The notes beneath the pieces were generated by a model. That model ran no database searches. It saw nothing but the letters and a program-made list of their open reading frames with translations, and had not been told where the DNA came from. Of a stretch of DNA of 64,000 bases, positions 9,486 to 18,083 are shown in pieces (position 1 is the stretch's first letter; the number at the start of each line of letters is the position of its first letter). The stretch comes from an uncultured Alphaproteobacteria bacterium (GTDB taxonomy: Bacteria > Pseudomonadota > Alphaproteobacteria > Caulobacterales > Caulobacteraceae), in the NCBI GenBank assembly GCA_903909375.1, contig CAIVVM010000041.1, forward strand, positions 1-64,000. Reading direction: 5' to 3'. A program made the translations under genes and the position numbers.

Positions 9486-10004
9486 ATGAAGACCCGCAGT
9501 GACCTCCTGACCTTCCTTGCCGGGCTCGGCGTCGAGGCCGGGACCTACGACCACCCTGCGGTCTTCACCGTCGGCGAGGGTGAGGCCATCAAGCCGGCCA
9601 TTACGGGCGCCCACACCAAAAATCTGTTCCTGAAAGACGACCGGGGTCAGCTCTGGCTGATCTCGGCGGAAAGCCACGCCACCATCGATCTGAAGAACCT
9701 GCACCGCATCATCGGGTCGGGGCGGCTGTCGTTCGGCAAGCCGGAAGTGATGGTGGAGACACTCGGTGTGACGCCGGGGTCCGTTACGGCGTTTGGCCTG
9801 ATCAACGATGTGGATCATCGAGTCAGGTTCGTTCTCGACCGGACCCTTGCCGAGGCCGATCACGTCAATTTCCACCCCCTCACCAATACCGCGACGACGA
9901 CAATCAGCGGCGCAGGCTTTAGACGGTTTCTCGCGGCTCTTGAGGTCACGCCGACAATCGTGGATTTCGCCACAACGTCCGTGGTTTCGATAGCTCAGGA
10001 TTGA
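9486..10004 (+). CDS. Prolyl-tRNA deacylase-like trans-editing protein (YbaK/ProXp family)
   Basis: A 172-residue free-standing editing domain of the YbaK/ProX superfamily. Members hydrolyse mischarged tRNAs in trans, for example Ala-tRNA(Pro), keeping proline codons accurate. Diagnostic segments are the [11 protein letters not shown] motif near residue 42, [28 protein letters not shown] and the Gly-rich [12 protein letters not shown] loop, followed by the terminal [12 protein letters not shown] motif. The pattern best fits the ProXp-ala (PrdX) subgroup. GTG at 9483 is directly followed by ATG at 9486; the ATG is used. It stands alone, 70 nt before the thioredoxin gene. The precise tRNA substrate is inferred from the family. 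Confidence 0.85.
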   Translation: MKTRSDLLTFLAGLGVEAGTYDHPAVFTVGEGEAIKPAITGAHTKNLFLKDDRGQLWLISAESHATIDLKNLHRIIGSGRLSFGKPEVMVETLGVTPGSVTAFGLINDVDHRVRFVLDRTLAEADHVNFHPLTNTATTTISGAGFRRFLAALEVTPTIVDFATTSVVSIAQD

Positions 10005-10074
10005 AGCCGGCGGCTGCTGCGACCATGTTGCGTGATGTCGACCCGCACGGGTCAGGAAGAGGACTATTCAGGCC

Positions 10075-10977
10075 ATGACCCTGATCGGTGAAACACAAGG
10101 CGGGCCCGTCGCCGACCTCATCAAGGACGCCACCGACGCCACCTTCATGGCCGACGTGGTCGAGGCGTCGAAGACGACGCCGGTCATCGTGGATTTCTGG
10201 GCCACCTGGTGTGGTCCATGCCGACAGCTGGGCCCGGCGCTTGAAAAGGCGGTGACTGCGGCCAAGGGCAAGGTGAAGCTGGTCAAGGTGGATATCGACA
10301 AGAACCCGGCCTATGCGGGCCAGCTTCGGGTGCAGTCGATACCTGCCGTGTTCGCCTTTGTGGACGGCCGGCCGGTGGACACCTTCTCGGGCGCCTTGCC
10401 CGAGAGCCAGGTGAAGGCGTTCGTGGACAGGGTCGCCAAGCTGGGTCGCGGAGGCGCTTCGCCGGCCGACCAGCTGCTGGAAATGGCCCGCGAGTCGCTG
10501 GAGCTGGGTGATCTGGGCGGCGCCGCCCAGGCCTACGCCCAGGTGCTGCAGATGGACCCGGCCAATGTGAAGGCCATCGGCGGCATGGCCCGGCTTTATC
10601 AGCAGGCCGGAGACCTGGAGCGTGCCGCCGAGGTACTGGCGCTGGCCCCGGCGGACGCGAAGGATCCGGATATCGCCAGCGTCCGGGCGGCGCTGGCCCT
10701 GGCGGCAGAGGCGCCTTCGGAGACCGCCGCGTTCGAGGCGCGTCTGGCGGCCGACGCCGACGACCACGAGGCGCGCCTGGAACTGGCCAAGGCTCTGGCT
10801 GGTTCGGGCCACATGACAGAGGCGGTGGACCAGCTGATCGAGATCATCCGGCGCGACCGCGTCTGGAACGACGAAGCGGCCCGCAAACAGCTCCTGATCG
10901 TATTTGAAGCGGCCGGGCAAATGTCTGATGTCGCCAAACAAGGGCGACGCAAACTCTCTGCCATCCTTTTCAGTTGA
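10075..10977 (+). CDS. CnoX/YbbN-type thioredoxin with TPR-like domain
   Basis: A 300-residue protein: an N-terminal thioredoxin fold (about residues 18-125) with an intact WCGPC active site (Cys46 and Cys49), the cis-Pro loop QSIPAV, and then an alpha-helical TPR-like region to the C-terminus. This layout is that of CnoX (YbbN), a chaperedoxin that protects substrates during oxidative or chlorine stress and passes them to GroEL or DnaK. E. coli CnoX lacks the first Cys, whereas this one retains both and so may be redox-active, as described for the Caulobacter protein. A purine-rich AGGAAGAGGA lies upstream of the ATG. The next gene starts 8 nt after the stop. Confidence 0.88.
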   Translation: MTLIGETQGGPVADLIKDATDATFMADVVEASKTTPVIVDFWATWCGPCRQLGPALEKAVTAAKGKVKLVKVDIDKNPAYAGQLRVQSIPAVFAFVDGRPVDTFSGALPESQVKAFVDRVAKLGRGGASPADQLLEMARESLELGDLGGAAQAYAQVLQMDPANVKAIGGMARLYQQAGDLERAAEVLALAPADAKDPDIASVRAALALAAEAPSETAAFEARLAADADDHEARLELAKALAGSGHMTEAVDQLIEIIRRDRVWNDEAARKQLLIVFEAAGQMSDVAKQGRRKLSAILFS

Positions 10978-10985
10978 AGGTCGCC

Positions 10986-11645
10986 ATGGCTCCCTACCGC
11001 CAAACCGCCGATCTGCCCCAGTTGATCCCGGTGTTTCCCCTGGACGGCGCGCTGCTGTTGCCCGGCGGCGAACTGCCGTTGCAGATTTTCGAGCCGCGCT
11101 ATCTCAACATGATCGACGATGTCATGGCCGGGGATCGGGTGATCGGCATGATCCAGACCCGCCAGGGCGGCGACCGGGAGCGGCCAAAGCTGGCCGATGT
11201 CGGCTGCGTCGGCCGGATCACCAGTTACAACGAGACCTCGGACGGTCGTTATCTGATCACGCTTACCGGGGTTTGCCGGTTCGAGGCCGGCGAGGAGCTT
11301 GATCTGCGGCTGCCCTACCGACAGTTGCGCGCCCGCTACACGCGGTTTGGCGGAGATCTAGGCCAGGACGAAGACCTGGAGGCGTCGGCGCTGGCCCGCG
11401 CCCGGTTCGCTCGCGCCCTGAAGCGCTACCTCAACCTTCGACAACTCGACATTGATTGGGAGAGCGCCCAGGAGGCGCCGCTGGAGGCCCTGGTCAACAG
11501 CCTCTGCATGGGCCTGCCCTTTGAGCCCGCCGAGAAGCAGGCTTTCCTGGAGACCCCCGATCTGGCGGGTCGGTTCGAGATCCTGACCACTCTGCTGGAG
11601 ATCGACGCCGGAGATCCGGATGACGAGCCGCCGCGCCTGCAGTAA
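10986..11645 (+). CDS. LON peptidase substrate-binding domain protein
   Basis: A 219-residue protein made up essentially of the N-terminal substrate-binding domain of Lon (LPQLIPVFPLDGALLLPGGELPLQIFEPRY, a hallmark split here only for description), with no ATPase or protease domain. Such stand-alone domains are common in Alphaproteobacteria and their substrate is unknown. The ATG at 10986 is chosen because GAAGG lies upstream; a TTG at 10974 would overlap the CnoX stop. The gene lies between the CnoX-type thioredoxin and a Trm112-like gene with gaps of 8 and 9 nt, so one operon related to protein or RNA quality control is plausible. Confidence 0.86.
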   Translation: MAPYRQTADLPQLIPVFPLDGALLLPGGELPLQIFEPRYLNMIDDVMAGDRVIGMIQTRQGGDRERPKLADVGCVGRITSYNETSDGRYLITLTGVCRFEAGEELDLRLPYRQLRARYTRFGGDLGQDEDLEASALARARFARALKRYLNLRQLDIDWESAQEAPLEALVNSLCMGLPFEPAEKQAFLETPDLAGRFEILTTLLEIDAGDPDDEPPRLQ

Positions 11646-11654
11646 GGGTCAGCA

Positions 11655-11855
11655 ATGAGCAACCCCGAGACAAACGTCGAGGTCGACCCCCGACTCCTGG
11701 AGATCCTGATCTGCCCGGTCAGCCGGGGGCCGCTGACCTATGACCGCGAAAAGGCCGAGCTTGTCAGCGCCAAGGCCCGGCTGGCCTATCCGATCCGTGA
11801 CGGCGTGCCGATCATGCTCCCGGAAGACGCCCGCGATCTGGGCGAAGGGGAATAG
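11655..11855 (+). CDS. Trm112-like small protein
   Basis: A 66-residue protein of the Trm112/YcaR type. The core [17 protein letters not shown] and [18 protein letters not shown] matches the family closely. In eukaryotes and archaea Trm112 activates several RNA and protein methyltransferases; the role of the short bacterial versions is largely undetermined. Only one Cys remains (in ICPV), so the zinc site of classical Trm112 is absent, which is usual in this bacterial subgroup. The start lies 9 nt after the Lon-domain gene. It converges on the ubiH-like gene with an 11-nt gap. Confidence 0.87.
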   Translation: MSNPETNVEVDPRLLEILICPVSRGPLTYDREKAELVSAKARLAYPIRDGVPIMLPEDARDLGEGE

Positions 11856-11866
11856 CCCTACCGCCG

Positions 11867-13120
11867 CTACAGGGCCTCGCCGCGCAGCAGCCTTGGCAAA
11901 TCCCCAACTGCGCCGCCGGCTTCCTGCATGAAGAACTTTCTGGCCGGCGCGATCCGGTTCACCGCCGCCATGCCCACGCCCCGGACCAGCCGGAGCAGCG
12001 GATTGTCGTTTGAAAACAGGCGTACGAACAGATCCGTGCCCACCGCGAGGGTAACGGTGTCAAAGGTGCGCCAGGCGGCATAGCGCGCCAGCACCACCTC
12101 CGAGCCAATGTCCTCGCCCAATCGAATGGCGTCGACCAGCACCTCGGCCAGGGCGGCGGCGCCTTTCAGTCCCAGGTTCAGGCCCTGGCCGGCGATGGGA
12201 TGGATGCCGTGGGCCGAATCCCCCAGGAGGGCGACGCGTGGGGCCACGAATCGCTCGGCCAGCTGCAGGCTGAGCGGATAGGTGAAGATCGGCCCCTCGA
12301 CCGTGATTTCGCCCAGGAACTCACCGAACCGCCGCGCCAGATGGGCCTGGAACACCTCCGGCCGGGCTGTCTTCAGCGCCTCACCCCGCGCAGTACTCTC
12401 GGTCCACACCAGGCTGGCCCGATTGTCGGTCAACGGCAGGATCGCGAACGGGCCGCCGGGCAGGAAATACTCATGCGCCACGCCGCCGTGCGGCCGTTCC
12501 ATCCGTACGGTCGCCACCACGCCGGTCTGTGGATAGTCCCAGCCGACAGCCCCAATCCCTGCGGCTGAGCGGATCACCGATCCGCGCCCCTCAGCGCCGA
12601 CCACAAGCGGCGCGTTTAAAACCCGACCGTCCTGCAGGGTCACCGTAGACTCACGGGCGCTGACGTCTGCCTGGACCACGCGGGCCGGCGCCATCACCTC
12701 GATCCCGGCGCGCTTCACGGCGCCAGCCAGCACCGCACGGATATGACGGTTCTCCAGCAGATAGCCCAGCGGCTCCCCCTCGGAGCGGTCCGCGATCTCG
12801 GCGGAGTCGAAGCGCAGGAAGAAAGGGGTTGGCGCCCCTGCGGACGCGCCCGGCGTCCGGCCGTCGGTCACCAGGATCTGTTCGATCCGCTCGGCATGGG
12901 GTTCCAGCGCCTCGGCCAGGCCCAGGGCCCGCCATTGCCGAAACGCAGAGTAGGCGATGGCTGACGCGCGACCATCGAACGTGGGGGCGATCTGGTCGTC
13001 GAACGGCACCGGGTCGATCAGCAATGGCCGCAGCCCCGCCTGGGCCAAGGCCAGCGCCAAAGTCGACCCGGCGATCCCGGCGCCGGCGATGATCACATCG
13101 GGTTGGGCTGAGCCCGTCAT
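11867..13120 (-). CDS. UbiH/UbiF/COQ6-family FAD-dependent monooxygenase
   Basis: A 417-residue class A flavoprotein hydroxylase. It has an N-terminal Rossmann dinucleotide-binding motif (GAGIAGSTLALALAQAG, about residues 12-28), the second FAD motif GDSAHGIHPIAGQGLNLG near residue 300, and family-typical DGRASAIAYS and VGAEGRGSVIR segments. These enzymes hydroxylate the aromatic ring in ubiquinone synthesis. Which ring position is modified cannot be assigned, because alphaproteobacteria use different combinations of UbiH, UbiF, UbiL and UbiM. It lies 12 nt downstream of fabI and is probably co-transcribed with it, so its mRNA starts in the fatty-acid cluster. Confidence 0.88.
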   Translation of the reverse strand: MTGSAQPDVIIAGAGIAGSTLALALAQAGLRPLLIDPVPFDDQIAPTFDGRASAIAYSAFRQWRALGLAEALEPHAERIEQILVTDGRTPGASAGAPTPFFLRFDSAEIADRSEGEPLGYLLENRHIRAVLAGAVKRAGIEVMAPARVVQADVSARESTVTLQDGRVLNAPLVVGAEGRGSVIRSAAGIGAVGWDYPQTGVVATVRMERPHGGVAHEYFLPGGPFAILPLTDNRASLVWTESTARGEALKTARPEVFQAHLARRFGEFLGEITVEGPIFTYPLSLQLAERFVAPRVALLGDSAHGIHPIAGQGLNLGLKGAAALAEVLVDAIRLGEDIGSEVVLARYAAWRTFDTVTLAVGTDLFVRLFSNDNPLLRLVRGVGMAAVNRIAPARKFFMQEAGGAVGDLPRLLRGEAL

Positions 13121-13132
13121 CTTGCGATCCGC

Positions 13133-13948
13133 CTATTCGGCCTCATCTTCGGAGAAGCCCATGATGTGGAAGCCGGCGTCCACATGAATTACCTCGCCGG
13201 TGGTGGACTTGCCGAGGTCAGACAGCAGCCACAACGCAGCCCCGGCCACGCCCTCCATGGAGGTGTCTTCCTTCATGGCCGATAGCGAACGGCCCTTGGC
13301 CAGCATGCCGCGACCGCCCGAGATGCCCGCCAGCGACAGCGTCTTCATGGCGCCGGGTGATAGCGCGTTGACGCGGATGCCCTTCGGCCCGAGGTCGCGG
13401 GCGGCATAGCGCACCGCCGCCTCCAGCGCCGCCTTGGCGACACCCATGGTGTTGTAGTTCGGGATCGCCCGCTCCGAGCCCATGTAGGTAAGCGTCAGGA
13501 TGGAGCCGCCGGTCTCCGGCATCAGCTCGGCGGCGCGTCGGGCGCAATCCACAAAACTGAACGCAGAGATATTCATCGCCCGCAGGAAACCGTCGCGCGT
13601 CGTATTGTCGACAAAGCTGCCCTTCAGCTCGTCCTTGTTGGCGAAGGCGATGGCGTGGACAAAAAAATCGATCTGGCCGAAGGCCTGCTTCACCACATCA
13701 AAGGCGGCGTCCATGGCCGCGTCATCCGTGACATCGACAGGGGCAAGCACCTTTACGCCGATGCTGTCGGCCAGGGGCTGTACGCGACGCTCCATGCCGG
13801 GCAGGTGCAGGAAGGCGATCTCCGCGCCCTGGGCGGCCAGCTGGCTGGCGATCCCCCAGGCGATGGACTGGTGGTTGGCCACGCCGGTCACAACCCCGCG
13901 CTTGCCCTTCATCAGGTTACCGGTGGGCATCTGATAATCGTCGGCCAC
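13133..13948 (-). CDS. fabI: Enoyl-[acyl-carrier-protein] reductase (NADH)
   Basis: FabI performs the last reductive step of each fatty-acid elongation cycle and is the triclosan target in many bacteria. From the GTG at 13948 the protein is 271 residues, the normal FabI length. Seen are the modified Rossmann motif with GVANHQSIAWGIA (residues 22-34), the catalytic Tyr-x6-Lys as YNTMGVAK, and SPGAMKTLSLAGI near the C-terminus. GTG is chosen over an upstream ATG that would add 18 unlike residues, because GGGAG precedes it. It follows fabA and fabB on the same strand. The 68-nt gap before it could hold a separate promoter. Confidence 0.95.
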   Translation of the reverse strand: MADDYQMPTGNLMKGKRGVVTGVANHQSIAWGIASQLAAQGAEIAFLHLPGMERRVQPLADSIGVKVLAPVDVTDDAAMDAAFDVVKQAFGQIDFFVHAIAFANKDELKGSFVDNTTRDGFLRAMNISAFSFVDCARRAAELMPETGGSILTLTYMGSERAIPNYNTMGVAKAALEAAVRYAARDLGPKGIRVNALSPGAMKTLSLAGISGGRGMLAKGRSLSAMKEDTSMEGVAGAALWLLSDLGKSTTGEVIHVDAGFHIMGFSEDEAE

Positions 13949-14016
13949 GTCGCGTTCTCCCTTGTTGAGGCGGGTTTTGAACGGGGACAAGCCGAAGGGC
14001 AAGGGAGTGCTCGCGG

Positions 14017-14202
14017 TCAGGGCTCGCGGGACAGGCGATCCATCACCTCGGCGGGGTCATGCCCCAGCGCCCTGACGCGGCCTTCCCACCGCTCCAGCGC
14101 CGTGTCGTAGTAGTCGAAGATGCACGGATAGCAGCCGCGCTGGCAGCACGTCTCCGGGTCCGGCGGGACAGGCGGCTTTGGCAGGAGCGGTTCCGCCGCC
14201 AC
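14017..14202 (-). CDS. Small oxidoreductase-like (Oxidored-like) domain protein
   Basis: A 61-residue protein with the pattern PxPPxPxxPxTCCQRGCYPCIFDYYDTALERW, described here only by its key residues: a Pro-rich start, then Cys19, Cys20, Cys24 and Cys27, then an aromatic helix. This is the Oxidored-like domain, also found in eukaryotic mitochondrial proteins; its function is not established. The four clustered Cys could bind metal or form disulfides, an inference. It begins 7 nt after fabB and is therefore almost certainly translated from the fabA-fabB transcript. At this size it is easily missed, but the motif and spacing support it. Confidence 0.82.
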   Translation of the reverse strand: MAAEPLLPKPPVPPDPETCCQRGCYPCIFDYYDTALERWEGRVRALGHDPAEVMDRLSREP

Positions 14203-14209
14203 GCGGGCC

Positions 14210-15421
14210 TCAGAGCCTGGCCATCACCAGGCAGCCGTTGGTGCCGCCAAAGCCGAACGAATTACTCATCACCGTCTCCAGTGGCTTGTCCGAGCGTTCC
14301 CGCAGGATAGGCAGGTCGGCGAAGGCCGGATCCAGGGTCTCGATGTGAGCGCTCTCGCAGGCAAAGCCGTTGTTCAGCATTAGCAGGCTGTAGATCGCCT
14401 CCTGCGCGCCGGCGGCGCCCAGGCTGTGGCCCGTCAGGGACTTGGTTGAGGAGATCAGCGGCGGCTTGTCGCCGAAGACGGACCGAACCGCCTCCATCTC
14501 CTTGATGTCGCCCACCGGGGTCGAGGTGCCGTGCGGGTTCAGGTAGTCGATGTTACGGCCACCGACGGTGGACATCGCCAGCTTCATGCACCGCGCCGCG
14601 CCCTCGCCGGAGGGCGCCACCATGTCGAAGCCGTCGGAGTTGGCGCCATAGCCCACGATCTCGCCATAGATCTTCGCGCCGCGGGCCCTGGCGTATTCCA
14701 GCTCTTCAAGCACCAGGATGCCTGCGCCGCCGGCGATCACGAAACCGTCGCGGTTCAGGTCATAGGCGCGGCTGGCCACGGCCGGCGTCGCGTTGAAGTT
14801 GCTGCTCATGGCGCCCATGGCGTCGAACATGACGCTGAGGGTCCAGTCCAGTTCCTCGACGCCGCCAGCGAACACCACATCCTGCTTGCCCATCAGGATC
14901 TGCTCGTATCCGACGCCGATGCAGTGGGCCGAGGTGGCGCAGGCCGACGAAATCGAGAAGTTGAGACCCCGGATCTTGAACCATGTCGACAGCGTCGCCG
15001 AGGCGCCGGAGCTCATGGCCTTGGGCACCGCGAAGGGCCCCACGCGCTTCGGACCGCGCTCCCGCGCCGTCGCGGCGGCTTCGACGATCACCCGGGTCGA
15101 GGGCCCACCCGCGCCGACCACCAGGCCCGTACGTTCGTTGGAGACCTGGTTCTCTTCAAGGCCGGAATCGGCGATGGCCTGTTCCATCGCAATATGGCCA
15201 AAGCCTGTACCCTGGGCCAGGAAGCGCGCGGCGCGCCGGTCCACCATCGCCTCCCAGTCGATCTGGGGCGGGGCGTGAACCTGGCTACGGAAGCCAAGCT
15301 CGGCATACTCCGGAGCGGCGACGATGCCGGACCTGGCCTCCCTGAGTGAAGCCAGAACCTCGTTGGTGTTGTTTCCGATGGACGAGACGATGCCCATCCC
15401 TGTGACGACGACGCGGCGCAT
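14210..15421 (-). CDS. fabB: Beta-ketoacyl-ACP synthase I
   Basis: FabB condenses malonyl-ACP with acyl-ACP and is the synthase needed to elongate the cis-3-decenoyl intermediate made by FabA, so it supports unsaturated fatty-acid synthesis. The 403-residue protein has the thiolase fold with the complete Cys-His-His triad: Cys161 in [10 protein letters not shown], one His in [11 protein letters not shown] and one His in [15 protein letters not shown]. The C-terminus is [20 protein letters not shown] ribosome-binding site precedes the ATG, 29 nt after the fabA stop, consistent with a fabA-fabB operon. Confidence 0.96.
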   Translation of the reverse strand: MRRVVVTGMGIVSSIGNNTNEVLASLREARSGIVAAPEYAELGFRSQVHAPPQIDWEAMVDRRAARFLAQGTGFGHIAMEQAIADSGLEENQVSNERTGLVVGAGGPSTRVIVEAAATARERGPKRVGPFAVPKAMSSGASATLSTWFKIRGLNFSISSACATSAHCIGVGYEQILMGKQDVVFAGGVEELDWTLSVMFDAMGAMSSNFNATPAVASRAYDLNRDGFVIAGGAGILVLEELEYARARGAKIYGEIVGYGANSDGFDMVAPSGEGAARCMKLAMSTVGGRNIDYLNPHGTSTPVGDIKEMEAVRSVFGDKPPLISSTKSLTGHSLGAAGAQEAIYSLLMLNNGFACESAHIETLDPAFADLPILRERSDKPLETVMSNSFGFGGTNGCLVMARL

Positions 15422-15450
15422 CAGAGCGTCTTCTCCCTGTGTGTTGGCTT

Positions 15451-15972
15451 TCAGCCTTGTTCCTTGAAGAGGCCGACCCGCAGATCCTTGGCCTCATAGA
15501 TGGGTTTGCCGTCGGCAAGCAGCACCGCGTCACCGATGCCCATCACCAGCCGACGAAGGATCACGCGCTTCATGTCGATCTGGTAGGTGACCTTCTTGAT
15601 ATCGGGCGTGACCTCGCCCGTGAACCGCACTTCCCCGCAACCCAGCGCACGGCCACGCCCCGGCGCGCCGCTCCAGCCCAGGAAGAAACCGACCAGTTGC
15701 CACATGGCGTCCAGACCCAGGCAGCCCGGCATCACCGGATCGTTGATGAAATGACAGTCGAAGAACCACAGGCCTGGCCGGACATCGAGTTCTGCCTCGA
15801 TATGGCCCTTGCCGTGCGGGCCGCCGTCCGCGTTGATTTCGATGATCCGGTCGAACATCAGCATCGGCGGCGCCGGGAGCTGGGCGTTGCCGGGTCCGAA
15901 CATCTCGCCGCGACCACATGCAATGAGCTCCTCATAGGAGAAGCTGGAAGGCCGGGCTGCCGGATCGCTCAT
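15451..15972 (-). CDS. fabA: 3-Hydroxydecanoyl-ACP dehydratase/isomerase
   Basis: FabA dehydrates 3-hydroxydecanoyl-ACP and isomerises the product to the cis-3 enoyl form, creating the double bond of unsaturated fatty acids. From the ATG at 15972 it has 173 residues, like E. coli FabA. The hot-dog fold's active-site His74 ([17 protein letters not shown]) and Asp88 (LGLDAMWQ) are present. An in-frame TTG 15 nt upstream is possible, but the ATG aligns with the family start. It leads the fabA-fabB-Oxidored-like-fabI series on the minus strand. No irr-type regulator gene, a frequent alphaproteobacterial neighbour, is seen here. Confidence 0.96.
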   Translation of the reverse strand: MSDPAARPSSFSYEELIACGRGEMFGPGNAQLPAPPMLMFDRIIEINADGGPHGKGHIEAELDVRPGLWFFDCHFINDPVMPGCLGLDAMWQLVGFFLGWSGAPGRGRALGCGEVRFTGEVTPDIKKVTYQIDMKRVILRRLVMGIGDAVLLADGKPIYEAKDLRVGLFKEQG

Positions 15973-16027
15973 CGAGAAGGCTTTCAACTAAAGAGCATCA
16001 GGGCCTAGCACAGGCCTGCCCGCCGCC

Positions 16028-16537
16028 TCAACGACATTGCAATGCGTCGGATGTGCCCCAGAGGCTGCCCACAGGGACCCAGCCCTTAGCGCCCGGCGCC
16101 TTCACGCGGCACCAGCCTTTTTCGCACCGGTCCAGCTCGGCCATCGCGCGTACGTTCAGATAGGCGGAGGGCGTGGCGTCGGACTTGGCCGAGCGGTAGA
16201 TCGGCGCTGGCGTCTTGCGGGTATTGATGACTGTGCGCCGCCCATCCGTCAGGCGTTTGTGAATCCAGGCGACCTGGCCCTCGGGGTCACAGACCCGCCG
16301 CCACGCCGTAGTCTCGGCAATCACCTGCAGGGGAAGGCCCTTGGCGCGATAGACGAACAACAGCTTGTGATCATCTCCCGGGCCGGCGCGTGCGTTCACA
16401 TTGCCGAATTTCAGGGTGATATAGCGCGGCACGGCGTAGCCGGAGGGCGTCTGGCGCTCCGCCGCCGCCATCGAGGGCAAAAGGCAAAGCGCCGCCACAG
16501 CGCCAAGACCCACTCGATTCGTCCGCTGATCACTCAA
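16028..16537 (-). CDS. Secreted bacterial SH3-domain protein
   Basis: About 169 residues. A signal peptide ends at SMAAAE; two bacterial SH3-like segments follow: ITLKFGNVNARAGPGDDHKL with WIHKRLTDGRRTVI, and then SAYLNVRAMAELDRCEKGWCRV with KGWVPVGSLWG. Such proteins usually sit in the periplasm and may bind peptidoglycan. The start is uncertain: TTG at 16537 gives a plausible signal sequence, and GTG at 16513 is also in frame; neither has a strong ribosome-binding site. It is divergent from the 2-hydroxyacid dehydrogenase gene with about 100 nt between them. No specific function is known. Confidence 0.82.
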   Translation of the reverse strand: MSDQRTNRVGLGAVAALCLLPSMAAAERQTPSGYAVPRYITLKFGNVNARAGPGDDHKLLFVYRAKGLPLQVIAETTAWRRVCDPEGQVAWIHKRLTDGRRTVINTRKTPAPIYRSAKSDATPSAYLNVRAMAELDRCEKGWCRVKAPGAKGWVPVGSLWGTSDALQCR

Positions 16538-16636
16538 GCCGCACACCCCGCCTTGGCCCTGCTCACGCCGTTTGCTAGGGTCCGGAAATTGAGCGCCCGG
16601 GAGCGGCGCCTGAAGCAATCCTTTTTTCGTAGGCAC

Positions 16637-17623
16637 ATGGCCCCCCGCAAGCCGAAAGTCATCGTCACCCGCAGATTGCCGGACTCGGTTGAGACCCGCA
16701 TGCGCGAACTGTTCGACGCCGAACTCAACGTCTCCGATGAGCCGATGAGCCGCAAGGCCCTGATCGAAGCGATGGGGCGCTGCGATGTTCTGGCGTCCAC
16801 CATAACCGACCGGATCGACGCCGGATTGATCGAAAAGGCCGGAGAAAGGCTGAAGCTGATCGCCAACTTCGGCGCCGGGGTCGATCACATTGACGTGGCC
16901 GCCGCCGCCGCGCGGGGGATTCTCGTCACCAACACGCCCGGCGTGCTCACCGAAGACACCGCCGACCTCACCATGACCCTGATGATGGTCACCCTGCGCC
17001 GTGTGATCGAGGGGTCCAACGCCGTGCAGTCCGGCGAGTTCGCCGGATGGGCGCCCACCTGGATGCTGGGTCGGCGAATCACCGGCAAACGGCTGGGAAT
17101 CATCGGCATGGGCCGGATCGGCACGGCGGTCGCGCGGCGCGCCAAGGCGTTCGGTCTGCAGATTCACTACCACAACCGCAAACCGGTCAGCTCCCGGGTG
17201 GCGGAGGAACTGGGCGCCACCTACTGGGACAGCCTGGACCAGATGCTGGCCCGGATGGACATCATCTCAGTCCATTCCCCGCACACGCCGGCCACCTATC
17301 ACCTTCTGTCCGGGCGGCGGCTGAAACTGATGCCGAAGCACGCCATTCTGATCAATACGGCCCGGGGCGAGATCATCGACGAGGTAGCCCTGGCGGATCT
17401 GCTGGCCTCCGGCGACCTGGCCGGCGCCGGGCTCGACGTGTTCGAGCAGGAACCCCGGGTGAATCCCAAGCTCCTGAAAAACCCCAACGCCGTGCTGCTG
17501 CCGCACATGGGTTCGGCCACCGTCGAGGCACGGGTCGAGATGGGCGAGAAGGTAATCATCAACATCAAGGTCTGGATGGACGGCGAGAAGCCGCCGGACC
17601 GGGTGTTGCCGCAGATGCTCTGA
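16637..17623 (+). CDS. D-2-hydroxyacid dehydrogenase (glyoxylate/hydroxypyruvate reductase-like)
   Basis: A 328-residue NAD(P)-dependent dehydrogenase of the D-isomer-specific family. The catalytic domain (FGAGVDHIDVAAAAARGI, TNTPGVLTEDTADL) is interrupted by the nucleotide-binding domain with GIIGMGRIGTAVARRA. The catalytic Arg is in NTARGEIIDE, the Glu in LDVFEQEP and the His in LPHMGSAT. The closest characterised group reduces glyoxylate or hydroxypyruvate. The ATG at 16637 is taken because MAPRKPKVIVTRRLP is the usual N-terminus; the frame stays open for 600 nt upstream by chance. A GC-rich repeat lies 30 nt after the stop and may terminate transcription. Confidence 0.92.
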   Translation: MAPRKPKVIVTRRLPDSVETRMRELFDAELNVSDEPMSRKALIEAMGRCDVLASTITDRIDAGLIEKAGERLKLIANFGAGVDHIDVAAAAARGILVTNTPGVLTEDTADLTMTLMMVTLRRVIEGSNAVQSGEFAGWAPTWMLGRRITGKRLGIIGMGRIGTAVARRAKAFGLQIHYHNRKPVSSRVAEELGATYWDSLDQMLARMDIISVHSPHTPATYHLLSGRRLKLMPKHAILINTARGEIIDEVALADLLASGDLAGAGLDVFEQEPRVNPKLLKNPNAVLLPHMGSATVEARVEMGEKVIINIKVWMDGEKPPDRVLPQML

Positions 17624-17652
17624 GGCGCTCCTAAGTCGATGCTTTAGCCGCT

Positions 17653-17702
17653 CTCCTCCCCCGTCGGGGGAGGGGGACCGCGCGAAGCGGGGTGGAAGGG
17701 GC
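17653..17702 (+). repeat. Palindromic repeat family A, copy 1 (left arm of a 50-bp inverted repeat)
   Basis: A 50-bp GC-rich unit. It begins with the hairpin CTCCCCC-GTC-GGGGGAG, then GGGG, then a smaller hairpin CGC-GAA-GCG, and ends in GGGGTGGAAGGGGC. It matches the reverse complement of 18084-18133 at 48 of 50 positions, so the two copies face each other and enclose the nuclease pseudogene. It starts 30 nt past the dehydrogenase stop and could act as a terminator, but has no T-tract. Confidence 0.88.
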
Positions 17703-17736
17703 TTGCCGGGAGCAGCGTGCCTGACATTCTGACCCT

Positions 17737-18065
17737 ATGTACGCCCCGAGGACGACAATCCGTCGCGCGCGGTCGCTTCGCCGCCGGAGGCCCGCCTGTG
17801 GGTCGCGCTGCGTGGGAAAACCCAGGGAATGCGGTTTCGCCGCCAACATCCTATCGGTCCCTATGTGCTCGACTTCTATTGCGACGCCGCCAAGCTCTGC
17901 GTTGAAGTTGATGGGCAGACGCACTGGCTGGGCGATGCTCAGGCGCGCGACGCGGAACGCGACGCCTGGCTGGCGTTGCATGGAATCCGGACGCTGCGCA
18001 TCTCGGCGAGCCTGGTGTTTGAGGATATGGACGCCGCGCTTCGGATGATCGAGGCGCACACATAG
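17737..18065 (+). pseudogene. DUF559 (Vsr-like) endonuclease gene disrupted by a frameshift
   Basis: Members of DUF559 are small PD-(D/E)XK-type nuclease-fold proteins of about 115-125 residues. The N-terminal part (MYAPRTTIRRARSLRR) reads in one frame from the ATG at 17737. The rest (SPPEARLWVALRG, MRFRRQHPIGPYVLDFYC, LCVEVDGQTHW, FEDMDAALRMIEAH) reads in another frame from about 17784 to the stop at 18065. The core nuclease residues (Asp in LDFYC, Glu in VEVDG) are intact. The second frame has no start codon before the ATG at 17829, so a full product needs a frameshift; a net loss of about 7 or 10 nt explains it. A short product from 17829 (78 residues) is possible. Inverted repeats enclose it. 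Confidence 0.78.
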
Positions 18066-18083
18066 GCGCTCCGTGCGACGGCG

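Noticed and set aside
16538-17173. Upstream extension of the SH3-protein frame to 381 residues
   Set aside because: The added part lies opposite the dehydrogenase gene, lacks protein-like composition and would destroy the signal peptide.
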